A stretch of DNA of 64,000 nt from Neobacillus mesonae (GTDB lineage Bacteria; Bacillota; Bacilli; Bacillales; Cytobacillaceae). The notes under the pieces are model-generated. The model was not told the origin of the DNA, made no database searches, and saw only the letters and a list, made by a program, of their open reading frames with translations. The stretch is taken from positions 1,466,703 to 1,530,702 of the forward strand of contig NZ_KV440949.1 in NCBI RefSeq assembly GCF_001636315.1, given 5' to 3'. Each line of letters begins with the position of its first letter. The first letter of the stretch is position 1. Of the stretch, positions 52,138 through 62,000 are shown piece by piece. Made by a program: the position numbers and the translations under genes.

Positions 52138-54582
52138 CTATTTTTTAAACTGTAAATAATCAATCGACTCAGCATTCGCCTTTACATCTTTTTCAGTAAA
52201 AAGAATCGGTTTAAATTCCCAATTGGCATACATGTCAATTTGATCTGCATAATGCTGATGAACCGTTCCGTATTTACTGATAAAACCAATCTGGCCTGGA
52301 GGTGTGATGTTAAAGCCATGTGGACCTTTTTTGGTCATTTCCACATAGTGATTCTCACTTCCCCTATTCATCTCCGGAATTGGTTTATCAGAACCAAGCC
52401 CATGCGGGAATCCGATAAATGAACTACCGCCAAAGGCTGTTGTCCGTGCTTTGGTTAACCATTGGTCCATTTTCTCGCCTGTCTTATTTTCCAATTGACT
52501 GATTGTTTGATCAAGGCTATCAAGAATCAATTGGTCTCGGGATTCCCCGTTTAACCAATCATAGCCTACAGGTTTTTTTGCATCCTTCCCTTGGAAAGTT
52601 CGTAAACATACACCACAGCCATAAGCCTGGTCAATAATTGGCTTTAACTCGCCATAACTTTCACCAAGGTCCGCTTTAAATAAGTTTTCAACTACACGGG
52701 ACCACCAAGCTTCGAAAATCGTAACAGCAGGGCTGTCGTAATTTCCATCCTTGTTCAAATCTTCATTAAGGTTGTTCCAGTCTTTCAAATAGTGATAAAC
52801 TTCCTCATATTTTTGATTCTTATCGAGATTGTTCTTAAGCGCTTCTAATAAATATGGCTTAAACCATTTAGTTCGCAAATTAGCAAGACTTGCATGATAG
52901 TTAAAGTCATTGATTTTTTCTAAAGTGATATTATCAGCTTCTTTAGCTTGGTCGATGTATTGCTGGACCCTTTGATCCGCGGTCCATCTAAAGCTTTGCT
53001 CCCCATTACCCCAGTCTGGAGCGGGTTTATTATTCCAGTTGGCCACAAAACCAGCCTTAGGATTAATTACATGCGGGTTATTTTTAGGATCTAGGAAGCC
53101 TTTCCACTCATATTCACCGGTACCTGGAGTTGGCAGCCTGTCATCTACACGCTTATCGCGGTTAGGAATTTTTCCAACATGGAAATACGCGATATTTCCC
53201 CGTTTGTCAGCATAATGCCAGTTGAGTGACATTGTGTATTTCCTTGCTGCTTTCTCAAATTCATTCAAGTTATGGGCATAGTTTGATTCTAAATAGGCAG
53301 ACCAGCTCTGTGCCTCTGTTCCGCGGAACGCCCATGCTTTACTATAAGCAGAATGACTATTTTCATCTAAATAAATGACAGGACCGTGCACGGTTTCGTA
53401 GAATACCTTTTCTAGCTTTTTCGATTTACCGTCTTCTGTACGAACAGCAAAGGTCTCAACCCGCTTTTTCATATCATGCCATTTACCTTTGTAAAAATAT
53501 TGATGCGGGTTCGCTGGATTGAGCTTTTCCTTGAAAATATCAACGACATTTCCATAGCCTGCGGTAGCCGTAAAGCCAATATCTTTTGTTGCGCCAAACA
53601 TAATGAACGGATAGCCGGTGAATGCAGAACCTTCAATGTCAATTTCCGGGGAGTGGAGTCCGACTTCATAAATGAAACCCGGTGCCGTCAGCCCTACCTG
53701 AGGTCCCCCAAACACCATGGCATTCCCGGATTTTGATTTCTTAGGACCAACTACCATCGCATTGCTTCCCACTTTTAACGGCAGACCTAGTTCATGTGAG
53801 TTGGCTTCGAAATCCTTCCGCTTCTTTACGAGATTAGCGGCAGCCTCCGTTACCTCTTTAGAAACTTGCGATACATTCCTTGAGTGCTTGGCCTGAACAG
53901 TTGTTTTCGCTTCCATAATGCTGGTTGGTGATGCCGGGTCATCAGCTGGAATAATATCGTTGAACATTTTTTCCGCCTTTTCAGCCCCATATTGTTTTGT
54001 TAGTTTCTCTAAAATCGCAGCGTTCTGAACTTCCTGTTCCTGATCCATAAAAACAGTCATCGACGACATGTACAATCTTAGTACATCAACATCTGTCCAT
54101 TTTTCTGGAGTAACATGGTAATCATGAAACTCTTTCGATAATAAATGGTCTGGATCTTTTAATGCCTCATTTACATACTGAGTAATCCCTTCAGCGAAGT
54201 ATTCCATTACTTTTTGCGAAAACGGATCCATTTTGGCTATCATGTTTTTTATTTCCCGATCGCTGTAACCGTCCCGGCGCATTTTCAAATCAAGGTCTAG
54301 GTACTTTTCCCCGAAAACTGAGGCTACCTTCCCCTCATTGCTGAGGCGAAACATCATTAGTTGAAATAAACGGTCTTGTGCCATCGTATATCCATAGGCA
54401 CGATATAAGTCTTTTGTCGATTTTGCGTAAATATGTGGAACACCATATTGGTCTCTCACAATTTTCACGGCACTCTTGTTATTTGTAACACTTTTATGAT
54501 TATTTGGTTGTTTTGCCATTGTCTTTGTTGTAGAAAAGACTAAGATAAAAACAGTAAAAATAACTAGAATCCGTTTACACAT
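52138..54582 (-). CDS. penicillin G acylase-like secreted Ntn hydrolase
   Basis: An 814-residue precursor, highly similar over its length to the Bacillus (Priestia) megaterium penicillin acylase. Signal peptide about 1-23 ([17 protein letters not shown], cleavage near TMA-KQ). Alpha chain to about 272, then the autocatalytic nucleophile Ser273 in VGSNAMVVG starting the beta chain; [25 protein letters not shown] and [12 protein letters not shown] follow. Hydrolyses phenylacetyl-type amides; natural substrate may be acyl-homoserine lactones or aromatic amides (inference). Start 54582 after AGGAGG. Confidence 0.93.
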   Translation of the reverse strand: MCKRILVIFTVFILVFSTTKTMAKQPNNHKSVTNNKSAVKIVRDQYGVPHIYAKSTKDLYRAYGYTMAQDRLFQLMMFRLSNEGKVASVFGEKYLDLDLKMRRDGYSDREIKNMIAKMDPFSQKVMEYFAEGITQYVNEALKDPDHLLSKEFHDYHVTPEKWTDVDVLRLYMSSMTVFMDQEQEVQNAAILEKLTKQYGAEKAEKMFNDIIPADDPASPTSIMEAKTTVQAKHSRNVSQVSKEVTEAAANLVKKRKDFEANSHELGLPLKVGSNAMVVGPKKSKSGNAMVFGGPQVGLTAPGFIYEVGLHSPEIDIEGSAFTGYPFIMFGATKDIGFTATAGYGNVVDIFKEKLNPANPHQYFYKGKWHDMKKRVETFAVRTEDGKSKKLEKVFYETVHGPVIYLDENSHSAYSKAWAFRGTEAQSWSAYLESNYAHNLNEFEKAARKYTMSLNWHYADKRGNIAYFHVGKIPNRDKRVDDRLPTPGTGEYEWKGFLDPKNNPHVINPKAGFVANWNNKPAPDWGNGEQSFRWTADQRVQQYIDQAKEADNITLEKINDFNYHASLANLRTKWFKPYLLEALKNNLDKNQKYEEVYHYLKDWNNLNEDLNKDGNYDSPAVTIFEAWWSRVVENLFKADLGESYGELKPIIDQAYGCGVCLRTFQGKDAKKPVGYDWLNGESRDQLILDSLDQTISQLENKTGEKMDQWLTKARTTAFGGSSFIGFPHGLGSDKPIPEMNRGSENHYVEMTKKGPHGFNITPPGQIGFISKYGTVHQHYADQIDMYANWEFKPILFTEKDVKANAESIDYLQFKK

Positions 54583-54649
54583 AAAATATCCTCCTATTCC
54601 TTCATGGCTAATGTTCAGCATGCCGATTTATTAAATAATGTGAATTTTA

Positions 54650-54697
54650 TGTAACGTTACAAAACGTAGTATAGTTGAAATGTTATTAATAAGTAAA
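54650..54697 (-). promoter_or_regulatory. acylase promoter with palindromic operator
   Basis: TTTACT (54692-54697) and TATACT (54668-54673), 18 bp apart on the minus strand. The perfect palindrome TGTAACGTTACA (54650-54661) covers the expected transcription start, a good place for a repressor. Confidence 0.6.
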
Positions 54698-54802
54698 GAA
54701 TATTCAGTTAGTTTATGAAAATCAGTCCTATCATCATGTGAAAATAACACTATAAAAAAAGGAGAGCTTTTCCATTTATTACTTTTATCTAGGACTACGG
54801 TT

Positions 54803-54816
54803 ATGCGTTAACGCAT
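54803..54816. promoter_or_regulatory. perfect 14-bp palindrome, possible operator
   Basis: ATGCGTTAACGCAT, in the divergent gap between the acylase and tetR. TTAACG recurs at 54843-54848 and 54855-54860. Owner of the site unknown. Confidence 0.5.
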
Positions 54817-54882
54817 GATAGCAGTGTCAGTAAGCTCTATCTTTAACGTGGTTGTTAACGAATTCGGTTATACCATAAATGT

Positions 54883-54925
54883 AATGAACAAGCTGTTGAT
54901 TATCTTCAGATTTGGATCATATAAT
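54883..54925 (+). promoter_or_regulatory. tetR promoter with candidate autoregulatory operator
   Basis: TTGATT (54896-54901) and TATAAT (54920-54925), 18 bp apart. The dyad AATGAACA-AGC-TGTTGATT (54883-54901) covers the -35 box. Its half-site AATGAACA returns in the dyad at 55573-55605. Confidence 0.6.
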
Positions 54926-54959
54926 TTGTCTATCAAGAATCGTAAAGGAGTCCATAACA

Positions 54960-55565
54960 ATGACCGAACGAGCAGCGGAAAAACGAGTAAATCGCACCAA
55001 ACGACTGATTCGCGACACTCTTACAGAACTAATCGAGGAGAAGGGCTTTGAAGGAGTAACTATCCGCGATTTAACCGAGAGAGCCAAGATTAACCGCGGT
55101 ACCTTTTATTTACATTACCGGGATAAATATGATTTATTGGAGCAAAGTGAAGACGAAGTCATTAAGGGGATTGTTCAGCTCGTACATGGAATCAGTCCTA
55201 TAGAAGCGGTTGCCTATACCAGCCAGAATGAACCATTCCCAATTATTCAAAAGCTATTTGAATACTTTCAGGAAAACGCCAATTTCATGAAGGTGATCCT
55301 TGGACCAAAGGGAGATCCCGCATTTCAAGTTAAACTTAGAGAACTCATTACCGAAACGTTTCTAAACAAAATGGCAAAAGAAATCAACAGCGAAGCGATG
55401 ATGGTTCCTGTGGAGTTTTTAACAACGTATGTCAGTGCCGCACATGTTGGTGTCATTCAACATTGGCTCGAAACTGGAATGGAAAAATCCCCTCGTGAAA
55501 TGACTTTAATTTTAGCAAAAATGACGCTGCTGGGACCTGGGCACGTGGCAGGATTGAAAAAGTAA
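54960..55565 (+). CDS. TetR/AcrR family regulator (with TetR_C_7-like domain)
   Basis: A 201-residue repressor. HTH at about 8-55 with TIRDLTERAKINRGTFYLHYRDKYDLLE; C-terminal ligand domain about 75-195. The start at 54960 follows AAAGGAG. It stands before an ABC-2 exporter pair on the same strand, so it probably controls itself and the exporter. Confidence 0.93.
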   Translation: MTERAAEKRVNRTKRLIRDTLTELIEEKGFEGVTIRDLTERAKINRGTFYLHYRDKYDLLEQSEDEVIKGIVQLVHGISPIEAVAYTSQNEPFPIIQKLFEYFQENANFMKVILGPKGDPAFQVKLRELITETFLNKMAKEINSEAMMVPVEFLTTYVSAAHVGVIQHWLETGMEKSPREMTLILAKMTLLGPGHVAGLKK

Positions 55566-55572
55566 TTCCTAA

Positions 55573-55605
55573 ACAATGAACACTTTACTCATTATTGTTC
55601 ATTGT
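55573..55605. promoter_or_regulatory. perfect 10-bp dyad between tetR and the ABC operon
   Basis: ACAATGAACA, 13 nt, TGTTCATTGT. There is no U-run, so an operator for the TetR protein is more likely than a terminator; it shares AATGAACA with the site at 54883. Confidence 0.55.
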
Positions 55606-55684
55606 AATTCATGTATCCGCATTTTAAGATAATGGTATAGAAATTCAACACGGTGTTCAGTGCCGTGGGTCAGGAGGAATTGCC

Positions 55685-56428
55685 TTGAATCCAACTATTT
55701 CAGTAGAGAAAGTGAACAAAAGCTATGGAAAAAGGTCTGTTTTAAACGATGTAAACTTGACAATTGAACTAGGACAATTATATGGCTTAATCGGTCCTTC
55801 CGGTGCCGGAAAAACGACTTTGGTCAAAATGATTGTTGGCATGGAAAAGGCAGACAGCGGGACAATTCAGGTGCTTGATGAAAAAATGCCGAATCTCGCC
55901 ATCCTCCAGGAAATCGGCTATATGGCGCAATCCGATGCTCTTTATTTGGAGCTGACCGGTGAGGAGAATCTAAAGTTTTTTGCCTCCCTTTTTAAATTAA
56001 ATAAAGAGGAGCAGCGTAAACGAATTGCTTATGCCGCAGGTTTAGTTAACTTAACCGCCGATTTAAAGAAACGAGTTGCCGCCTATTCCGGGGGCATGAA
56101 AAGGCGCCTTTCGCTCGCCATTGCCTTGATTCAAGACCCTAAGCTATTAATCTTGGATGAACCAACCGTTGGGATTGATCCAGAGTTAAAATTGTCGATA
56201 TGGAGTGAGCTTTTGCGCCTCAAAAATGAAGAGGGCAAAACGATTATCGTTACCACCCATGTCATGGACGAGGCTGAAAGATGCGATGTTGTCGCGATGG
56301 TACGGGATGGACGAATAATAGCAAGTGGTACTCCCGATGAGTTAAAAGACTTGTATCATGTTGGAAGCTTGGATGAAGTATTTTTAAAAGCGGGAGTGAA
56401 GCAGCATGAGAATCTCGGCGTTAATTAA
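55685..56428 (+). CDS. ABC-2 type exporter, ATP-binding protein
   Basis: A 247-residue ATPase. Walker A GPSGAGKTT (about 38-46), signature YSGGMKRRLSLA, Walker B LLILDEPTVGIDP and switch His in TTHVMDEA. Start codon TTG at 55685 after AGGAGGAATTGCC. Overlaps the permease gene by 23 nt. Substrate unknown; a drug or lipid-like compound is usual for TetR-linked pairs. Confidence 0.94.
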   Translation: MNPTISVEKVNKSYGKRSVLNDVNLTIELGQLYGLIGPSGAGKTTLVKMIVGMEKADSGTIQVLDEKMPNLAILQEIGYMAQSDALYLELTGEENLKFFASLFKLNKEEQRKRIAYAAGLVNLTADLKKRVAAYSGGMKRRLSLAIALIQDPKLLILDEPTVGIDPELKLSIWSELLRLKNEEGKTIIVTTHVMDEAERCDVVAMVRDGRIIASGTPDELKDLYHVGSLDEVFLKAGVKQHENLGVN

Positions 56429-57467
56429 ACGAATCCTTCGGCAATTGCTGCGAGATAAGCGAACCCTGGCGTTAATGTTTGTCGCACCATTATTGATTCT
56501 GACCTTGATGTACTTTTTATTTAATGGCAATACCGTTGATCCGAAATTGGGAGTAGTGGGGATTGAAGAGCAGCTTGTGGATGGCTTTAAAAAAGCGGAT
56601 ATTCAGGTAATAAATTTGGAGAAGGCCAAGCATGATTCGGTGATTGATCAAGATCTGGACGGTTTGCTCCAGCCAGATCCTGATTCCGGAAAAATGATTT
56701 TAACGCTGCGTAACGATGACACAAGTAAGGCAAAGGCTTTGCAAATGAAGGTGAATCAAGTATCTGCGGCGCAAATGCAAAAAAAATTAATCCAGCAGAA
56801 TCCGACAGCGGCTGGGATGGCAGCGGAACAGATTGACACAAAATACGTTTACGGTAATAAAAACACCGTCTTTTTTGATGTGCTAAGTCCAATATTAGTT
56901 GGCTACTTTGTCTTCTTTTTCGTCTTTATTATTTCGGGAATTGGGCTTTTGCGTGAGCGGACAACTGGAACGTTGGAGCGGCTGATGTCAACACCAATCC
57001 GCAGATGGGAAATCGTCACCGCTTATTTGACCGGCTACGGAATCTTCGCTGTCATTCAGACGGTGATCGTCGTACTTTATGCCATTAATGTACTAGACAT
57101 CGTCTTGGCTGGCTCGATTTTTCATGTTATCCTGATAAACCTGCTGTTGGCGCTAGTTGCCCTTTCTTTAGGAATTTTATTATCGTCGTTTGCCGCTTCG
57201 GAATTTCAAATGATACAATTTATACCGGTTGTCGTAATTCCGCAAGTATTTTTCGCTGGGATTTTTCCGCTGGACGGAATGGCTGACTGGCTTCAGGGGA
57301 TTGCCAAAATAATGCCGATGTATTATGCGGGCGATGCTTTAAAATCAGTTATGTATAAAGGCATGAGGCTAAGTGACATTAGCACTGATCTGATCGCCTT
57401 GGTAATCTTTGCTGTGATCTTTATCCTATTAAATATCTTTGCATTAAAGAAATACAGGACACTATAA
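56406..57467 (+). CDS. ABC-2 type exporter, permease
   Basis: A 353-residue ABC-2 permease: one N-terminal helix (about 18-40), a soluble domain of about 140 residues, then five helices from about 165 with the signature LRERTTGTLERLMSTPIRRWEIVTAYL. Works with the preceding ATPase. A terminator follows at 57480. Confidence 0.93.
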   Translation: MRISALIKRILRQLLRDKRTLALMFVAPLLILTLMYFLFNGNTVDPKLGVVGIEEQLVDGFKKADIQVINLEKAKHDSVIDQDLDGLLQPDPDSGKMILTLRNDDTSKAKALQMKVNQVSAAQMQKKLIQQNPTAAGMAAEQIDTKYVYGNKNTVFFDVLSPILVGYFVFFFVFIISGIGLLRERTTGTLERLMSTPIRRWEIVTAYLTGYGIFAVIQTVIVVLYAINVLDIVLAGSIFHVILINLLLALVALSLGILLSSFAASEFQMIQFIPVVVIPQVFFAGIFPLDGMADWLQGIAKIMPMYYAGDALKSVMYKGMRLSDISTDLIALVIFAVIFILLNIFALKKYRTL

Positions 57468-57479
57468 ACGAAGTTATAA

Positions 57480-57504
57480 AAGACTCCCATCACGGGAGTC
57501 TTAT
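57480..57504 (+). terminator. terminator of the ABC exporter operon
   Basis: AAGACTCCC, ATCAC, GGGAGTCTT, then ATTGAT; strong stem, poor T-run. May act for the convergent small gene as well. Confidence 0.65.
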
Positions 57505-57536
57505 TGATGTATCCAAATTAAGTATAAACGGAACTT

Positions 57537-57746
57537 CTACTCATTCTCTCGATTCTCGGCACGGTCCATTGATCCATCGGCGCCTTCGCCCGCCTTATTG
57601 CCAAGTGCACCGCCAGCAATGGCCCCCGCAACAGTGCCAAGCGGGCCCAAAACAGAGCCTACTGCAGCACCAGCAGCAGCACCGGCACCAGTGCCCAGTG
57701 CTTCACCAGCATCGATATCATCGCGATTTCGTTTGTTGTCAGCCAA
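57537..57746 (-). CDS. small glycine-zipper protein
   Basis: A 69-residue protein: charged N-terminus (NKRNRDD), a Gly/Ala-rich hydrophobic centre with repeating GxxxG spacing (GTGAGAAAGAAVGSVLGP; GAIAGGALG), and an acidic C-terminus ending RAENRENE. Such proteins insert in or bind to membranes; function unknown. Start codon TTG at 57746 after AGGGGGTG. Confidence 0.8.
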   Translation of the reverse strand: MADNKRNRDDIDAGEALGTGAGAAAGAAVGSVLGPLGTVAGAIAGGALGNKAGEGADGSMDRAENRENE

Positions 57747-57872
57747 TTATTTCACCCCCTAGTTTGGGATGTGCTGCTATTTTCTTTCACATCCCTAAGA
57801 AATAGGTTGCTCAATATATTGTTTTTCATTACAAACAAAACCGGGCAGCTTATTCATTCATAGCCCTTTTGT

Positions 57873-58535
57873 CTAAAAAATATCTTTCAAAGCAAGGTCC
57901 ACAGAATGAGACTTGAGGAAGAACCTAGAATAGTTCGGGTTCTCACTTGCTTCCTTTGTAAGGACCGCATGTAAAATAATATCAGCATAAATATCAGCAA
58001 TCTCCGGAATCGTGTAACGCCCATTGGTTTTATACCACTTACAAATCCAGTTAACCGCGCCGAAAATAGCCATCGAAATAATTGGTATTGGCAGTTCTTC
58101 TCGGAACTCACCGCAATCGATTCCATCCTGAATGACCCTGAACATTAAATCTTTATATTGGTCCCTCTTCACCTTAATTTCCGTAAAATATTCAGGAGCA
58201 AGATAGGAATATTCCTGGTAGAATACAGTAACTTGAGATTTATAAAGATCAAGCACCATAACAAAGGATTTGATAATTCCATGCAGCCTCTCTGTTGGCG
58301 TATTCCATTGCTTATATGCTTTCTTTCCTTCTTCTAATATGTAGGAAATAAATTGATCATGAATCACATAAAGAAGCTCATCCTTTGACTTGAAATTATG
58401 ATAAAATCCTCCCTTAGAAGTATTGCTTTCTTTTACAATCTGATCAACCGTTACCTTGTGGTAGCCCCGAGCTTCAAACAAACGGAGCGATGTCTCAATA
58501 ATACGTTCTCTTAATGATGATGATTTGTCAGCCAT
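57873..58535 (-). CDS. TetR family regulator
   Basis: A 220-residue repressor. HTH at about 10-55: HKVTVDQIVKESNTSKGGFYHNFKSKDELLY; alpha-helical ligand domain behind. RBS AGGGTGA. No obvious target next to it; the GH20 gene is divergent, and the small glycine-zipper gene follows. Confidence 0.92.
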   Translation of the reverse strand: MADKSSSLRERIIETSLRLFEARGYHKVTVDQIVKESNTSKGGFYHNFKSKDELLYVIHDQFISYILEEGKKAYKQWNTPTERLHGIIKSFVMVLDLYKSQVTVFYQEYSYLAPEYFTEIKVKRDQYKDLMFRVIQDGIDCGEFREELPIPIISMAIFGAVNWICKWYKTNGRYTIPEIADIYADIILHAVLTKEASENPNYSRFFLKSHSVDLALKDIF

Positions 58536-58775
58536 ATAATATTCACCCTATTATATTTTAGCACCACTTTCTGAAAAGTGGTAATATTCTTCAACGCAGA
58601 AATTTCTTAATTAGACCAAAATAAAAAACAAAAGAAGCCAATGCTTCTCAAAAAATCTGCGCACAGCCTTTGAAACCCTTGGTTAAGCTGGGAGAGCTCC
58701 TCCTTCTTCGTTTAACTTGACGGAATATTCTGTAAAACAGTGCTTTTAGCTCATTAATTTTCATTTGATTAAAGG

Positions 58776-58781
58776 TATACT
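58776..58781 (+). promoter_or_regulatory. possible -10 box of the GH20 leader
   Basis: TATACT at 58776-58781; no good -35 (ATTAAT at 17 bp). Transcription from here would start just before the antiterminator at 58803. Confidence 0.35.
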
Positions 58782-58802
58782 AGTTCTGATTGGTTCATAT
58801 GT

Positions 58803-58836
58803 ATCACATGTTACTGTTGCGAACAGGCATGGTGGT
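58803..58836 (+). promoter_or_regulatory. ribonucleic antiterminator (RAT) of LicT/SacY/BglG type
   Basis: TGTTACTG (58809-58816), 7 nt, CAGGCA (58824-58829): the conserved core of LicT-family RATs (TTGTTACTG...CAGGCAA). The structure fits as well: upper stem CTGTT/AACAG with loop GCG, internal loop TTA/GCA, lower stem CACATG/CATGGTG with one bulge. Its 3' half overlaps the first arm of the terminator at 58826, so the two folds exclude each other. A phosphorylation-controlled BglG-type protein, not encoded here, would bind it. Confidence 0.78.
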
Positions 58837-58892
58837 AAGTAAAAGGAATTCACAACCTTTTATTTCCCCATGCCTTTTTATTTTTTATGAAA
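58826..58892 (+). terminator. leader terminator before the GH20 gene
   Basis: GGCATGG-TGGTAAG-TAAAAGG (58826-58846) pairs with CCTTTTATTTCCCCATGCC (to about 58874), followed by TTTTTATTTTTT. It lies about 140 nt before the coding start and would block transcription unless the RAT forms. Confidence 0.85.
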
Positions 58893-59028
58893 AGGAGGAG
58901 AAAGAGTTTCAACGTTTTACTGCTGTGATAATTGTCTTATCATTATTTGAAAAAGGGAGGAGAGAATTTGAATTGATAATTTATGATTCTTTCCTTTCTA
59001 AGAAATCATTTAAGAGGAGGATATCGTT

Positions 59029-62000
59029 TTGAAAAGTTTGTCACGAAGTTTATTTGGAAGATCGATTAGTGTGCTGCTTACTATTCTATTAATTCTACCA
59101 TCGTTTTTGACAGGACTATCGCTGGAAGCTAAAGCAGTCACGGAGCCAATCTACACTGCATCAGGATCTGAAACCGCAGCATTTGGTCCGGAAAAAGCTT
59201 TTGACGGACATTATAATCGGTTTACGAATAAGGATTCCAGATGGGCTAGCACAGTAGGATTGGCCTCAAAGGAAAATCCTAAATGGCTTCAAGTTGAGTA
59301 TCCCGAAGCAAAAACAATTCAAGGATTTAAAATCCATTGGGAAAGAAAAAATGTAAATACATACTCCATCCAGGTGTCCAATGATGGTGTAAACTTTAAA
59401 AATGTGTATCACTCTACGGAAAGTAAAAATCAATGGATAGAAACCATTAAGCTGGCTAATGCCGAAACAGCTAAAATAGTAAGATTAGTCATCACAGATT
59501 TTGTATCTAATTCCCCTAATGTAGAAAAAGATGTGGATTGGGCTGCTGTCTCCGTGTATGAGTTTGAAGTTTTAGAAAGCTTAAATTCAGTTGTGGCCGA
59601 AACCGGTAATGCTGCGGTTGGGAAAACCGCGTCTGCTTCAAATACAGAAGCGGGAACAAACTTTGTCCCCGGTAATACTGTAGATGGAGACTGGAATACA
59701 CGTTGGTCCACCGATAAAGGTAACAATGTTCCAAGAACGTTGACAATTGATCTCGAAGCCCTAACGCAAGTTCAGTCAGTCATAATTAACTGGGAACGAA
59801 CAAATATTATTGCCTTTAACATGACCTATTCAGAGGATGGAACGCAATATTTTCCATTCTATCGTCAGACACAAAAGTCTGACATTCAACGCCAAATACT
59901 AAACATTCCAAGCCCTGTGAATGCCAGATATTTAAAACTAGAAATCACCCAATATGATGGCGGCACAATAAACTGGCAGAATGTTGGCATTAATGAAGTG
60001 GAAGTGTACTCCACCAAAAATAATGAAGCACCGGCAGAAATCACTTCACTAGAACAAATCACCTCCCTAACGGTAAATGAAGAAAAAGGAAAACTCAACA
60101 TTCCAAAAGCGGCAAATGGAGAAATTGCTGTTGTGGGAAGCAACGCTTTACCTGTCATTAGCTTAGAAGGAAATGTAGTTACTCCATTAACAGATAAAAC
60201 TGTTAAAGTAACCCTGAAGTTAACAAAAAAAGATAAAAGTACCGAGTCAAAGGAATTTAATGTTTCTGTAGACGGAACTTATAAAGATGAGGGGAAAAAT
60301 GAAAAACCAATCGTCATCCCTGCCCTTCAAGAATGGTATGGTTTGGAGGGAACAAAAACAGTTGATGATTCAACTGCATTAGTGGTAAAGGATCCTGCTT
60401 TCCAAAAGGCTGCTAAAATTCTCCAACAGGATTTAAACGATCTAGAGGGACTTAATCTTTCGATTGGGGCAAAAGACACCAATGCGATTATTTTTAAAAA
60501 GGATGCAGCAGGTGTTTACGGTAAAGAAGGCTATGGGATTGAAATTCAGAATAACAATATTGTCGTGACAGCGGAAGAGTATACGGGGGCTTTCTATGCA
60601 ACCAGGACCCTGCACCAACTTTTGAAGCAAAGCGATTCGAATGCAATTTCAAATGGGTTAATTCGCGATTATCCGAAGTATAAACTCCGCGGGTTCATGT
60701 TGGATGTCGGCCGTAAATTTACTGATCTTGATTATCTATATGATTATGTAAAGAACATGAGCTACTATAAATTGAATGACTTCCAAATTCATTTAAATGA
60801 CAATGAATTAGAAATGCATTTATATGACACGATTGAAGATGCCATTAAAAATGCTTATGCCGGATTCAGATTGGAGTCCAGCATAGTTGGAGAAAATGGG
60901 GTTCCATTAACATCTCAAGATGGTTATTATACGAAGCGGGAATTTAATCAATTCATTTCGGATGCCGAGAATTATGGAGTGGATATTGTCCCAGAGTTTG
61001 ATACACCGGGACATGCCTTATCTATGGTTAAGGTAAGGCCCGATCTTTACTATAAGGGTCAAATTGTAAACGGCAAACAACCTGAAGAAGCAGCAGCAAT
61101 GCTTGATTTATCACATCCGGATACATTGCCGTTTATTAAATCCATATATAATGAGTACTTGGATGGTGAAAATCCAGTATTTAAAAACGCTCCTATCCAT
61201 ATTGGAAGTGATGAGTATTATGGAGGTGCAGAAGCATATCGTGCATATGTCGATAATATGTTGAAATTCGTTCGTGACGAAAAGCAACGAACTGTACGCC
61301 TGTGGGGAAGCCTTTCGAATAAAAGCGGCTCTGCACCAGTTACGTCTAAAGATGTACAATTGCAGGTTTGGAATACAGGGTGGGCTAATCCTCAACAAAT
61401 GCTCAATCAAGGATTTAATATCATTAATATTGATGACGGCCAAGTTTATATGGTGCCGAGAGCGGGTTACTATAGAGATCGCTTAAATCCGCAAACCATT
61501 TACAATAGCTATCAGCCAAATAAGTTTTCTAATGGGACAGTTGTCAATGAATCGAACCCGCAATTTTTAGGTGGTATGTTCGCTTTATGGAATGACAAGG
61601 TTGGAAAACTTGAAAACGGAATTACTCCCTATGACATGTTTGACCGTGTGTTTGAGGCAATTCCTGCAATTGCTCAAAAGAATTGGGGAAGCGATACGAC
61701 ACATGTTCCTTACACAAAGTTCAATGAGGCAGCGAAGAAGACAGGGTTTGCTCCAAATACGAATCCAAAATTTGATGTGAAGACAGTTGGTTCAACTGTT
61801 ATCGATTATGATTTTACTAAAGGTGACAAGGACAATAGTAAAAATGGCTATGACATTGTAGAAAAAGTTAATGCAAGTTTACCAGCTGAACTAGGCCTTC
61901 AATTAAATACCGGAAAGAGCTATGCACAAACGGGTTTAACCAATCTAGGACCTAATGCTGTTATGAATGTCACCCTGACATTAAAGGATACGAACGGTCC

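Noticed and set aside
58790-59032. 80-codon frame ahead of the GH20 gene
   Set aside because: It crosses the antiterminator and leader terminator, and its composition looks non-coding.
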